From Linyphia triangularis (Eukaryota > Arthropoda > Arachnida > Araneae > Linyphiidae), in assembly GCA_963978545.1 (NCBI GenBank), contig OZ021722.1:39697365-39761364 (forward strand): DNA of 64,000 nt. Direction: 5' to 3'. The notes under the pieces are model-generated. The model did no database searches and was not told the DNA's origin. It was given only the letters and a program-made list of their open reading frames with translations. The position numbers and the translations under genes were made by a program. Each line of letters starts with the position of its first letter. Position 1 is the stretch's first letter. Positions 35,643-46,563 of the stretch are shown here, in pieces.

Positions 35643-38600
35643 CAGGGTGTTCGGAAACCACCGCACTTCCTTAGTACCAGCGTATTCTATGACAAAAATA
35701 AAGCATATTTCCAATATATTGTCGGGGCCGCAAATGAAAATTTTTGGGTCTAAAAATTTTTTAAAGTTGGGACTCTTTTTAGTCAGCGCAAGGTTAAGAA
35801 CCGAACTACCAACCCCAAACGTACCAATGGCAATGAATAAAATACAAATTGCTCACGCCTTTATTATAAAAGGCCTTAAACCCCGCCCATATCAACATTG
35901 GCGATTGATTTGACGCCAAATGTAATTTTAATTAATTATTGTAGCCAAACCTATCACTGCATATTGCTATGTGATTCGAATCTCAAACTAATTGAGAGAT
36001 TTTAATTTGGAAGAGGGTTTTTTAATTCGAATAATTTGAATATTAAATTCGATTATTTTTTTTGTGCCAGGCAAATTTACGGAGGCTAAAATCGAATCGA
36101 GCACAAATTTGGGAGGTAGATAGTCGTTTTCAATGACAATGCATTCTATCCTTAGATTCTATCACGTATTGACTGTTATAAAAAGGTCGCTTTTACCCAC
36201 GTTTCTATTTCTATTTCGAAGGACTGACATACCATTTGACGTCCATCGAGCTAAAAACTTGACAGATAGACTCATCGTCGATGACAAAATCTTCTATTAA
36301 ATGTCTTTCTTTAGGGGGGGGGGGGGAGGGATATTAGTCAATGTCACACAAGCGATGGTTATGTTCGTAGTGCTCAAATACTATGGAAACTTTCTTGGGC
36401 TCAAAATCCCTTCGACAAGTTGCAATTGCACATAAAAGTTGCATACAAAGATTTATATAGTAAACACATTTTTTATGGGTTACTTTTTTTTTTTTTAATC
36501 TTTTTATAAAGGGTATTAATATACAGTTCAATCCCATTATCTCTCTACCAAACGTTTATAACGATTGTATAACACATTGCTAAAACCATGATAAGTTGGT
36601 TGGTTTTTACGTTCAACGACCTAAATTTTTGCACTATAACACGGCTAATCAGGCAGGGACCTATAGCTAAGCGTGGAGGCAGTGGCAACAGATTGTATTA
36701 GTATTTTATTAGATTTGATTCGACATTTTATGACTATAGATAAAGATTAAATTACGCCAGGATATAGTTTCAACAATATATAGATAAATGAACGTAGTCC
36801 AAGTGATAAGGAGGAAAAGCCTTCTGGGAGGTATTTCACAGGGATACTGTCTTTTACAATAACTAAGCTAATGAAGCGGGGACGCATAGTTTAAAGTAGA
36901 TTCCGAATCACGACGAACATCGATGCTTAACTCAGGATTCGAACCCAGCATCTTTGACATGCGAGGCCAGAGCTGCAACAGATTGTATTAAATTTTTTAT
37001 TAGATTTGATTCGATATTTTATGGCTATAGATAAAGATTAAATTGCGCCAGGATATAGTTACAGCAAGATATAGACTATAACTAAGCTAAGGAACGTAGT
37101 GCTAGTGATAAGGAGGAAAAGCCTTCCGCGAGATCTTTAAAGAGGAAACTAAAACGCATTTTGTCTTGTATGGAAGGAAATAAAGAACACCCCCGTCAAA
37201 AAACACATTAACCAAAACAAGACCATTGAAATTCAAAAAGTCAAATAAAAAAAAAATATTTTTTAGTTTCCCTTTAAAAGACCTCACGGAAGGCAGTCCT
37301 CCTTACATATGGATGACCTAAAAATGAACTGCCAATATTTTACGATATTTCCGTGCAGTATAGTCCTCTTGTTTTGTAGCTGTTGCTAAGACATAACATA
37401 AAACCAACTAATACTTTTCCATGGCGACCCCTAACAGTAGTAAATTTAACTTGTTGGTTTATTTGATTACCTGAATTTTATTACGATTCCGTTCGAACTT
37501 ATGTGCAATTTGATGGGAGTTTTCCGTATTTCCTTCCATTCAAGACAAAAATGTGTTTCCGTTTCCGTTTGAAAGACCTCCCGGAAGGCGTTCTACCTTA
37601 TAGTATGGATAATCCAATAATGATTTGCCTATATTTGATCATTCAATACAGTATAGTCCTCTTGTATCTGTTGCTAAAAAAACCACATACAACGAATTCA
37701 GTTCAATACTTTCTCGAAGCGAATATAGCGCCCTCTAACTGTAACAAATTGAAGTTTGTAGTTTATTTTATTATCTGAATTTTGTTACGATTTCGTTCTG
37801 ATTAATTTGAAGTGTGATGGAATTTTTCTATATTTCTTCCCATTCAAGACGAAAATGTGTGCAACTTCCCCCTTGAAAAACATCCTGGAAGGCATTTTCA
37901 TTAAATTTTGATATCTCTGAGTTGTTCAATGTTACACTGTCTTAATGAAGTCTAGCCCTGTTGCTAAAAAAATTCAAATACAATTTATACAATTAAGTAC
38001 TTTCAGAAAGGATTGCAGCGCCCCCTACCGGTATCTTCTTTCAGCATTGGTCATATATTTTAAGGCGTAATAGCCATATGGAGTCATACTGCACCGAAAT
38101 GTCGTTAAATCGATACCTGTGTGATGGTCGTGCCTTCCGGGAGGTCTTTCAATGGAAACTGTCCTAGTTTTTTCAGTCTGTAGAGTTAAAAAATTGAGAT
38201 AACTCCCTAATATAACTAAACAATTCACACAACACTATCTGTTACGATCACTATCGTGTATACTCATTTTAAAGAATGACTGAAAAGCGTCGGCAAGGTT
38301 CGATCTCGGGACCTTTACCATGTTGCCCAAACATTCTGCCTTTTAACAACTTATTTAATTATAGTAAGATAAAGTCTCTGCATGTATTTATGATAATTGT
38401 TTATTATTTTATAAAAAAATGTTTCTTATAGTACGAACGAAGATTATTAATTAAACAAGAACAATAAAATTCCAAATTATCTGCTATTTATTGCAACTAA
38501 ATTTCCAAATATAAATGATTTCTTTTGAAAAGTTAGGGTTTCCAAATCATATGCTCACTTCAAATTCAAGCATTAAAAATTGTAAATATTTTCAAATCAA

Positions 38601-38928
38601 CTGTTAGTCAATAGGTGATAAAGAGAAAAAAAAAGTAAACTTAAAACTTTAATTTTTCTTGCGCTTTGGTCCACCACGTCCACTTAAATATTTTTTTTCC
38701 AATCAGCAAACGATTAAAATTCTGGTAACCTCTAAAGATAAACGGACGAATAAAATGAGTTTCAGAATTGGATTGAAAGGATTTAATTGGTTCGAATTGA
38801 TAAAACTTTGATTGCGAATATCTCAATAAATATTGATTTGCGGACCCTAGTTCAAATTACAAATATTATTCATTTTTACTCATAATTATGAAAATATATA
38901 TGAAGTGCGGTGGTTTCCGAACACCCTG
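35643..38928. mobile_element. Element J, Tc1/mariner-type with 27-bp perfect TIRs
   Basis: The first 27 bp (35643-35669, starting CAGGGTGTTCGGAAACC) are repeated exactly, inverted, at 38902-38928. TA flanks both sides (35641-35642, 38929-38930), and the sister duplication unit shows the empty TA site at 34302. No transposase is recognisable in the 3.3 kb; much of the middle is an array of about 300-bp repeats. Intact TIRs imply recent insertion. Confidence 0.9.
36680..38170. repeat. Array of direct and inverted ~300-bp repeats inside J
   Basis: The motif GAAAGACCTCCCGGAAGGC (37577) has relatives at 37276 and 37876, each preceded by TTCCATTCAAGACAAAAATG-like sequence, giving a period of about 300 bp. 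Inverted versions (GCCTTCYGSGAGRTCTTT) occur at about 36820, 37120 and 38130. A separate direct repeat (GATTGTATTA...GATAAAGATTAAATT) spans 36690-36850 and 36975-37135. A tRNA-like B box on the minus strand (GGGTTCGAATCC) lies near 36940. Confidence 0.7.
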
Positions 38929-39275
38929 TATTTATTGATAATTATACCTCTTACCAGGATAAGGAAAAAACTAGGTTAAAAAAAAAGAAGTTTTGTAGTG
39001 GTTTGTTTTCTAACACTCTCCATTGTCTAAATGGATTATAGAGGGTTCCCATGTGAAATCTCAAGGTCAATGGAAACAAAATGATCTTAAGTCTGTGGTT
39101 ATTTGGTTAGTTTTTTTTTTTTAAATATGTGCCAAAAAAATAATCATGCACTCTTAAAGTACTAAGAAAAATATTTATTATTTTTACTTACAAACAGGCA
39201 AGAAAAAAATATCCAAATTGGATGCATAAAGATTGATTTCATGCCTTCTACAGTTTGAATTTAAAGCGCGAATCC

Positions 39276-39318
39276 CTGGTTGGTTGGTTGAAGTTTAACG
39301 GAGCAAGGGGCATACTGC
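39276..39318 (+). mobile_element. 43-bp micro-insertion with 9-bp TSD
   Basis: CGCGAATCC at 39267-39275 and 39319-39327 brackets 43 bp containing TGGTTGGTTGGTTGAAG and GAGCAAGGGGCATACT. It aligns with the 51-bp insertion at 35036 (opposite strand), sharing TGGTTGGTT, GCAA and the following GCA.ACT part. Confidence 0.6.
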
Positions 39319-40258
39319 CGCGAATCCTTGATCTTTCCTATCGCTAATTTAAAGGAACAAATATTTGTAAATACAAGAAATCCTTACTTTTTTTTAAATA
39401 AAGACATAGCTTAAATCCCCCATTCAAGTTCTTCGTAAAATTTCTAGTCTAGGGTACGACTTTGCGCTTTTTCTGGGAATTGGCTACAATAAAAGAATGA
39501 CGTAATATGCGTTTTCCCGTTCGTTGCCAAGTCAAAATCATGATCCAACATCCAGCGTTGCCAAAAAATCATTTACTAATAGTCACCAATCCTTCCAGAT
39601 AATCAAAAAGGCAAGTTCAAAATTCAAATCCCGTTTTATCGATGACTTAGAAATTAAGCCTGGAAATGTTTGGGGAGGGGGGCTGTCAATTGGATTAAGT
39701 TTAGAAATTTAAAAAAAATATTCGCGTTTTCTTTTAGCTTAAAAAAAGCTATATATTTCTTTATTATTGAAACCAGGCAAGAGTGCAAATCTAAACCAGA
39801 TGCACTACGATTGCTTGTGTGAAAAATACAATACTTGTATTCTATTTTTAGCACGAAGTCTCCTGACGAAAAACGCCCTTGAAGGGCAAAATACTCTTTA
39901 TCAATTTGTTGGTGACGTTTTTGATAATTTTGAAAAATTTCGAGACAAAATTCTAGCCAAGTAGTTTTTCAAGTCAAAAAATGATTTTTTGGCGCAGTTC
40001 GGCGCAATCTTAACCGAAAAGAGGTTTTTGGCGCAGTTTGGAGCAGGGTAGTCAGTTTGGCGCAATTGGAACAGCTCTTACATCTCTGTAATTAGAATTT
40101 TTTTAATGAGCTCAAAATAAATTTAATAAAATTGGAAGGTTTTTTTTCCCAGCAACCTTAGTTAATAACTTTCACGGCTTTAAAGTAAGCCATTTTAGTA
40201 ATTGATATAAAAAATATCATACCCTTCACCTTCTACAGAAAAAGAAATTCTTCTTTCT

Positions 40259-40744
40259 TTAAATAGGAATCGACATAAATGAAAGAATGATATAAATCAT
40301 AATACAATACCGAAGCGTAACTGCTATTTTCTCTGTAGGCGATATACTCCTCCGATAGTTAGTGTCGGGTTTTTGCAGTCTGGAACATAATTTCTCCACC
40401 AACTCGTCGAAGCTCTCAATCGACATCCGGAAAAAGTTGAAATTTTTTACTTTGTCTTCCCTTAATTGCGGGTAAAGACAGAAGAACATACCGAATGTTG
40501 ATCGGCTCTGAACAATGGGATGAATCCACAGAGTTCGATTAATTCGATTCTTTTTCCTTCGATATCTTATATACAAATATGCTAAGCGCGCTCTTTTTCT
40601 TTCCATCTCCATCTCGAACAAACACAAAATCCTCTGAGGAAAATGTTGGTCACTTGGGAATGCACCTAATGAGGTAGGGAGAAAAGGGAAAATATCCCCG
40701 CATATCAAATTACACCCTCTTTCCACCGGATACTCATCGTGCAA
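40259..40744 (-). pseudogene. PIF/Harbinger transposase (HARBI1-like), N-terminal fragment
   Basis: The minus-strand frame contains NRTLWIHPIVQSRSTFGMFF, LYPQLREDKVKNFNFFRMS, SFDELVEKL and RRSISPTEKIAVTLRYC. The WxHP...R...G.F..L..EL..D..KFF.YFRMS..FDELL and IS..EKLAVTLR patterns are diagnostic of the N-terminal domain of PIF/Harbinger nucleases. The frame leaves the family pattern after TLRYC, so the DDE catalytic domain is missing or behind an unrecognised intron. It lies within element A, and its own TIRs were not identified. Confidence 0.8.
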
Positions 40745-41056
40745 CTTTTTGTCCCGTTCGGGGAGAGGTCAAAGGTCATAGTGACCGTGCCGTTCCAGGG
40801 CCACTGGGGAGGAACCGATTCAAGTGTGATTGACAGATCCGCCAAAAGTGAACCGGCTAGAAAGTGTGACGTCAGAATAATGGTAATACGGGAACGAGAA
40901 TTTTATGGTTTTAGAATTGAAAATGGGAAATTCAAGGACTTTCCAGGCTTTTTTAGAAATAATCCTATTTTTCCAGGCTATTCAAGGCCTTGAAAAAAAA
41001 TAATGAAATTCAAGGACTTTCCAGGTTTTCCAGGCCGCGTACGCACCCTGTTTGAA

Positions 41057-41250
41057 GGTTGTTAGTTTGAATTATTTATCATTGCAATTTGGCGGTTTTT
41101 ATCTAGTACCCAACTAACAAAAGAGTATCTCTGTAAGAAACCGTTGTATAGTTGCTATAGCAACCCACAAACATTTAAGGGCTTAGCAATACATTTACGC
41201 ATCATTTAAACAATTAGGCTTCCAGACAACTTTTACCTAATGAAAGAATA
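41057..41250. repeat. Repeat P, right half
   Basis: Continues the split repeat after element A. It contains the second GTTGCTATAGCAAC palindrome (41151-41164) followed by AAACATTTAAG and TACGCATCATTTAAAC, the inverted counterpart of the left half. Confidence 0.6.
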
Positions 41251-41880
41251 CCCAAAATTTAGCATTTAGGGAAATACAATGTAACCCAAGAGTAAAAAGT
41301 TGTTTATTCCTAGAGTATGTGTAAATATCACCAAGCCAGTTCAGGGCCTAATTGTAAGCGATTGAGTTCTAAATAGTTGGCAATCCTTTTTTTACCACAT
41401 GTGCAAAGACAATTTTGTTTTTGTAACCTTAATTGGAATGAGAAAGGAGAAATTTTTTTTGCCATTTTTGTTGGTGCATTTTTGAAAAGTTGACAAGGCC
41501 AAAATTTTGACAATTCAATATGATGGCTGATTTCAAATCCTCAAGACAGATTGATTCAAAACAAGATGGCGCGTGATTCAAAATCCACCAAATGCTGGTA
41601 ATGAAAGATGGACGATATTATTAAACGATGACTGAAAACACAAGGAATATGAAAATAATCAATAAAAAATAAAACATAACATGCAAATTATTCAAAAAAG
41701 ATAAATTGAGGTTACCATAAAATCACAGTTGCTTATGTACAAAAAAAAATTGCCAAATGTGAAACTTTATCGGCTATAAAAAAGCACCAGATTCATTTGG
41801 TGATATTTATACACACTGTAGGAATAGACCGGATCATGGGTCAACATAAATAACAAAAATTATATAAACTAAAGAGGATA
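41251..41880. other. Intergenic, nothing recognised
   Basis: AT-rich sequence between repeat P and its second relative. No exon or terminal repeats found. Confidence 0.3.
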
Positions 41881-41889
41881 CTTTTCCGT

Positions 41890-42440
41890 AAGTCAGGTAT
41901 TTTGAAACCAATCTTAAACGGCGCATAAATGCATCGCCATGCCTAAATGTTTACGGTTTGTTACAGGAATTATAAATGATTTGAAGGTTGTTAGCTTGGA
42001 TGAGTTATCGCTGCAATTTGGCGGTAATTATATGGTACATGGCTAATGGAAGAGTACCATAATGTAGCTTAGAGGAGCTATGCTTTAAAAATGTCATTCT
42101 TATCATTAGAACTGTACGTTTAAGATTTATTATACGGTCCCCCTTAGCGATTTTTTGAAAGTTGCCGATTCGGCGCTGAATGTGGCAACCCGTTGCCAAA
42201 ATTTTCCGATAGCACAATAGTGACCGTTTGGATTTGGTAACATGGCGTGTTTTGACGCCATTTTGAATTTAGTTTAGATTTGGTTTTGACAGTGTTTTGA
42301 CGTCATTTTGGATTTAGACTTCAGATATCAATTTCAAATTGGCGATTTCTTTTAAAAGTTGCCAAGGGGGACTGTACAGTAAATCTTAACCGAACTGTAC
42401 TATCATCACTTATAGAAGGTCAATGACCGACGCATTATTA
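41890..42440. repeat. Second P-like repeat with nested MITE
   Basis: GGCGCATAAATGCATCGCC, CTAAATGTTTACGG and GATTTGAAGGTTGTTAG align with the left half and junction of P. It gives the pre-insertion sequence of element A. MITE Q is nested further right. Confidence 0.5.
42135..42374. mobile_element. TA-flanked MITE Q
   Basis: Termini are CGGTCCCCCTTAGCGATTT and (reverse complement of the right end) CAGTCCCCCTTGGCAACTT; TA lies at 42133-42134 and 42375-42376. About 240 bp, non-coding, Tc1/mariner type. Confidence 0.7.
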
Positions 42441-43106
42441 CTCATACAGTAAATTTCATTAAAATTATAAGTTTAATATTGGTCCTATAACAAATGATAT
42501 TGTAACAATACAATACTTGACAGTTAGACGTATGTATGTACAACTGAATGACACGCACCTTTAAAGGCCTCATCTAACAGTCAACTATCAATATTTTTTC
42601 CTATGAAATATTAAAAAACAACACAAAGATATTGTCCTCGTGAGAAACTTACTCGATTTTTATGCTTTCCAAAAATAATTTCTGTTCAAAAACAAGAACT
42701 TTTTCTTTTTAGCTCAAGACCATTTCAAAAATGTTTCAAAATAAACATTTAAGCAATGCGGGATGCATCAGCTCAACTGCCAGATGAAAAAAAAAACTCC
42801 AATTTTTTTAACCTGCACCAATAGTATAAACTCTGAGCATGATGATGTCACAGACCACTGAAACTACAAATTAAATTATTTGGAAATTATTTCGGGAGGG
42901 TATATGGAATCAAATTTTGTTATAATATATATGTTTTGTCAAAGTCGAGCAGAGACCATCTGTCGTCGTATCTGATCAGTTTCTAAACTAAAGCTTCAGT
43001 CGGGATTACTGCCACGATCGGAAAGCTTGTGTACCAGGTTTTTTTTAGCACTACAACCCTGTTCTCAACTATAGATAAGCAGTTCAAAAGTGTACTAAAA
43101 ATGAAG
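42441..43106. other. Intergenic, nothing recognised
   Basis: No coding relic or terminal repeat detected. Confidence 0.3.
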
Positions 43107-45254
43107 TTTACGAGCAGGGCCGTAGCTAAGAATTTCGATTGGGGGGGGGGGGCGTTAGACATACTTTTGCCGACTAAAATCAAAGCAAGTACGAAGTAAA
43201 TGTAGAAAATATCCATTAAGATGTTAATCTATTATTAATTAATTTTTATTAAATAAATGCCTATCAAATTCCTTTAATTTTTCATTTTTGTTTAATAAAT
43301 AACCCCTCCCCCCCCCCCGTTTCCCGGACAAAGGGGATAATTTTTCGAAGTGCTTTGTTTGGGGGGAGGGGAGGCATTTATGACTTACATATAGAATGCA
43401 TTCTCACTATCTTGAACCAATTCAGTAACATGAGTAGTACAAAGGTTGAATTTCAATATAACTTTTTTTAATTTGCAAATTGCAGTTTCTGAGAAATTAA
43501 TTAAACACGTAATAGTGGATGGAAATCGCACTACAACACGGAATAAAATAAATGAAAAATATTGATCAAATAGGTGACTCTAATTTAGAATTGTAAAAAA
43601 AGGTAATCAAACAAATTCTGGAAATATTCTTCTTTGTAAAATCCTGGCAGATTATTGCTATCACACAAAATTACCTACGCGAAGCACTGCGATTTTTATA
43701 ATAGAGACAATGTCGGGGACATATAAGAAACATGCACTTACACTCCCTCCTGCCTTTCGAAAAATAAAGTAATGTGGAAGAAGTAATTCACAACAAAATA
43801 TATAGGTAGTAAATTATCAATTCGAGCAGAAATTTATGTACAGCTATTAACTAACATCAAATTAGGAAGTCCAATTCCCATTTTTGAAAAATCTAGGATT
43901 AAACAAAGACTTTTGTCGCCTTATTCCTCCCTGTTAGCGATCTGAACCTCACTGCAAATAATCCTGTCGGAGCTCATGGACAATATAATTGCATTTCAAA
44001 ATACAATTATTATTAAAAACGTTTTGTTAATTAATTTTTAAATACTTTTTAACATATTTTCCTAACCAAAAAAAAAAAAAAAAAATATTTTCTCTTAAAA
44101 AGTATATTAATAGTAAAACTTAATTTTTTTAACAATTTGACGCAGAAATTTATTTCTTAAAAATAGTTACTCCGTGTAAATATTTTTTACCAAAACTGCT
44201 GGATTGAATTTAATGATTTTTTTAGGTTTTTCAGCAATAATTTCTGCAAATATTACTCGTTTTATTAATAACTAGCTGAATACCCGTGCTTCGCTATGAA
44301 ATTTTAACATGTGCAATATTTTAGCTAGCTGTGAGGAATCGCGTTGGGGAAATCTGTCATTGGGGTATAGGTCCTATAGTGTTTGGCGCTTCGCTCGCTG
44401 GAAGGTTCATCGCTACTCAAAATCGAGCTCGCTTCGTTTGCTGAAAAGTTCATTGACACATAAGTACAGGCTTATTTCACTCGTTGAAAGGTTCATTACT
44501 ATGCAAGAATAAGCTCGTTTCTCTCGTTGAAAGGTGCATTGTTGCGTTAGCATGAGCTCGTTTCACTCACTAAAATCAAATTGTTACGTAAAGCCTTAAT
44601 ATTAGAAGCCTTTCCCCTGTCAAGACACACTAAAAATCCCCGCTAATGCAATAATACAACACCCCTTTATGATTATTTTAACACGTGTTTGTGGACAGCA
44701 AAATTAGAAAGCCAAAACTACTTATGTTGAAACTTTCAGAGCTCCAGGCCTATTAGAAGTCCCTTCCCAAGCAACACACTCATGTTGTTTCTATGTGGTT
44801 TTTTGGTGGATACGTTGAAAGTGAGAACAGTGCCGGAACTAGGGGGGGGCAAGCGGGGCAGCTGCCCCGGGCGCTAACCAGAGGGGGCGCCGAAAAGCCA
44901 ACAAAGCACTATTTGTTGTATAAATTTTAATATTTGGACGAAAGGATAATTTTTCATAAATAAATTTTCATTTTTTCTTAAAATTCTGGATGATCTTTAA
45001 GATATCCTACAGAAGAAAAAATCCACTAGAAAAAAAAAATAATACATTTCTGTACAAAGAAAGTAATAATCTATCCTTTTACAAAAGAATGACAACGAAT
45101 TCTCCCTACCCCCTATGAAGAATAGGTTTGTGCTACATGGCAGGCTGCCAGAAATGCTAATTTAAAATCGCATTGGTAATATAGTCGCAATGTAGTTAGA
45201 TAAAATTTAGCATTACAACAATTTAATGCTGTTGAAATTTTCGTAAATTGAAAT

Positions 45255-45353
45255 ATGTCGAAGAAATTATCTGGGGCGCAGAATCGCAGAAAAGCAAAAG
45301 AAACTGCAAGAATATCCCAACCTTTTATCATCTTGGCTAGTTCGCGAGACTGA
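45255..45353 (+). pseudogene. N-terminal stub of ZMYM1-type hAT transposase in D2
   Basis: ATG at 45255 opens a 32-codon frame beginning MSKKLSGAQNRRKAKETARI and stopping at 45351-45353. The basic KKLSGAQNRRKAK opening is typical of zinc-finger MYM-type hAT transposases; everything after about residue 22 is missing. Relative to D1 there is a 13-bp deletion just downstream (D1 reads on through TTCTTCGCTAC). It indicates the kind of autonomous partner that mobilised D; the Z relic at 27.2 kb is of that protein class. Confidence 0.6.
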
Positions 45354-46323
45354 AACCAATGAAGGTAAGAATTTTTTTAAATTTGTAACCTAATAAACTT
45401 CGGAAGATGTGTATTAAGGACAAGGGTTACGTTTGGGATATATCTCTTGCCAAATATATTTATTGTTCTCTAGGAGTCCGCAGGAATTTTTACAGGGGGC
45501 TGCAAGATGTTGAATTGTTTAGAAATCGTTTACTTTTGTTTTTGAGGTTGATTATCATTAACTTTAAAGGTTCATTGCGATTCCTAATGAAAATTAATTA
45601 GCAAAAAGTTAATTAAAAATTGAAATAATTAACGATTGAAACGTTTTCTTTAAGAGAATAATTTAGTATTTCTTAACAGATTTTTTTTTCATTTTTACAC
45701 ATTTTGAATCGTGCTGAGTTTAAAAAAACTGGGGGTGTTGAACTTTGAACAACTTTCAATTCCCACTGTTTCCTTCATTTAATTTAGCAATTATTTTGTC
45801 TGTAAAAATGACAGCGCAAGCACGATTTTGACAAAAACCGTAACGCCAGGTGTAATGACCAAAGTAGGTCAATCCGTTTGAAAGTAATGCTGACCACAGA
45901 CAACACACGGACCCACAAACTTTTTTTCTAGAACACTTTTTTGATTCAGAATGTTCTGAAACGTGAAGAAATGCAAAAAAATTATGCGATAAAAAGTTGA
46001 AACAAGAATTCCTATTGAGAACAAGAATTCCTATTTATCGCAAAACATATCGATTTTTTAAAAATAAAAACGAAAACAGTAAATTACATCCTATCCAAAT
46101 CTCAATTTAAATGCACTGACTAAATATGTGACTATATATTTTTAACAATATATTTTACTACATATTTTTAAATCCCTTATATTAACTTCACTTTTGTTTG
46201 AGTGTGCGTTTGAGCCTGGCGTACAAATCTGCGGATGCTTAATTAACCCCCTTCCCATCATCCTAAAACTTGGCCAATTAGCTTAAAGCCCATGACAATA
46301 CATTGGGTCTACCCATTGGGTCT

Positions 46324-46563
46324 ATTCCTAGTTGACGTTAAAATATCGCCAAGCCGATTTGGCGCTGTTTTGTAGGCGATACAGTTCTAAATTTGGCAAT
46401 CCCATTTTTTTATTGACGCGCTTTGGCTTCAACCTTCCTATACTACAAATCATGGAGCTGGTTCGTTTCTCAATTTTTCATATTGGAATTCCGAATTGGC
46501 GACATTCTGGCTTTGTCGCCAACTTTTCAAAAGTGCGCCAACCCATAAACGTGAACTAGGAAT
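46324..46563. mobile_element. MITE R inside D2
   Basis: ATTCCTAGTTGACGTT at the left and its near-perfect inverse AACGTGAACTAGGAAT at the right bound 240 bp rich in TTGGCG/CGCCAA phrases. D1 lacks this block, so it inserted after the D copies separated. Confidence 0.65.

Larger units (their letters stand above)
34080..41050. mobile_element. Element A (6-bp TSD), carrying J and a Harbinger fragment
   Basis: Starts CAGGGTGCATACAC and ends GCGTACGCACCCTG, flanked by TTTGAA at 34074-34079 and 41051-41056. The phrase GAAATTCAAGGACTTTC occurs at the left end and twice near the right end in direct orientation. The uninterrupted target sequence GATTTGAAGGTTGTTAG is found at about 41990, showing the empty site. 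The 7-kb span includes a tandem duplication, nested element J, and a minus-strand transposase relic that may belong to a further nested element. Confidence 0.75.
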
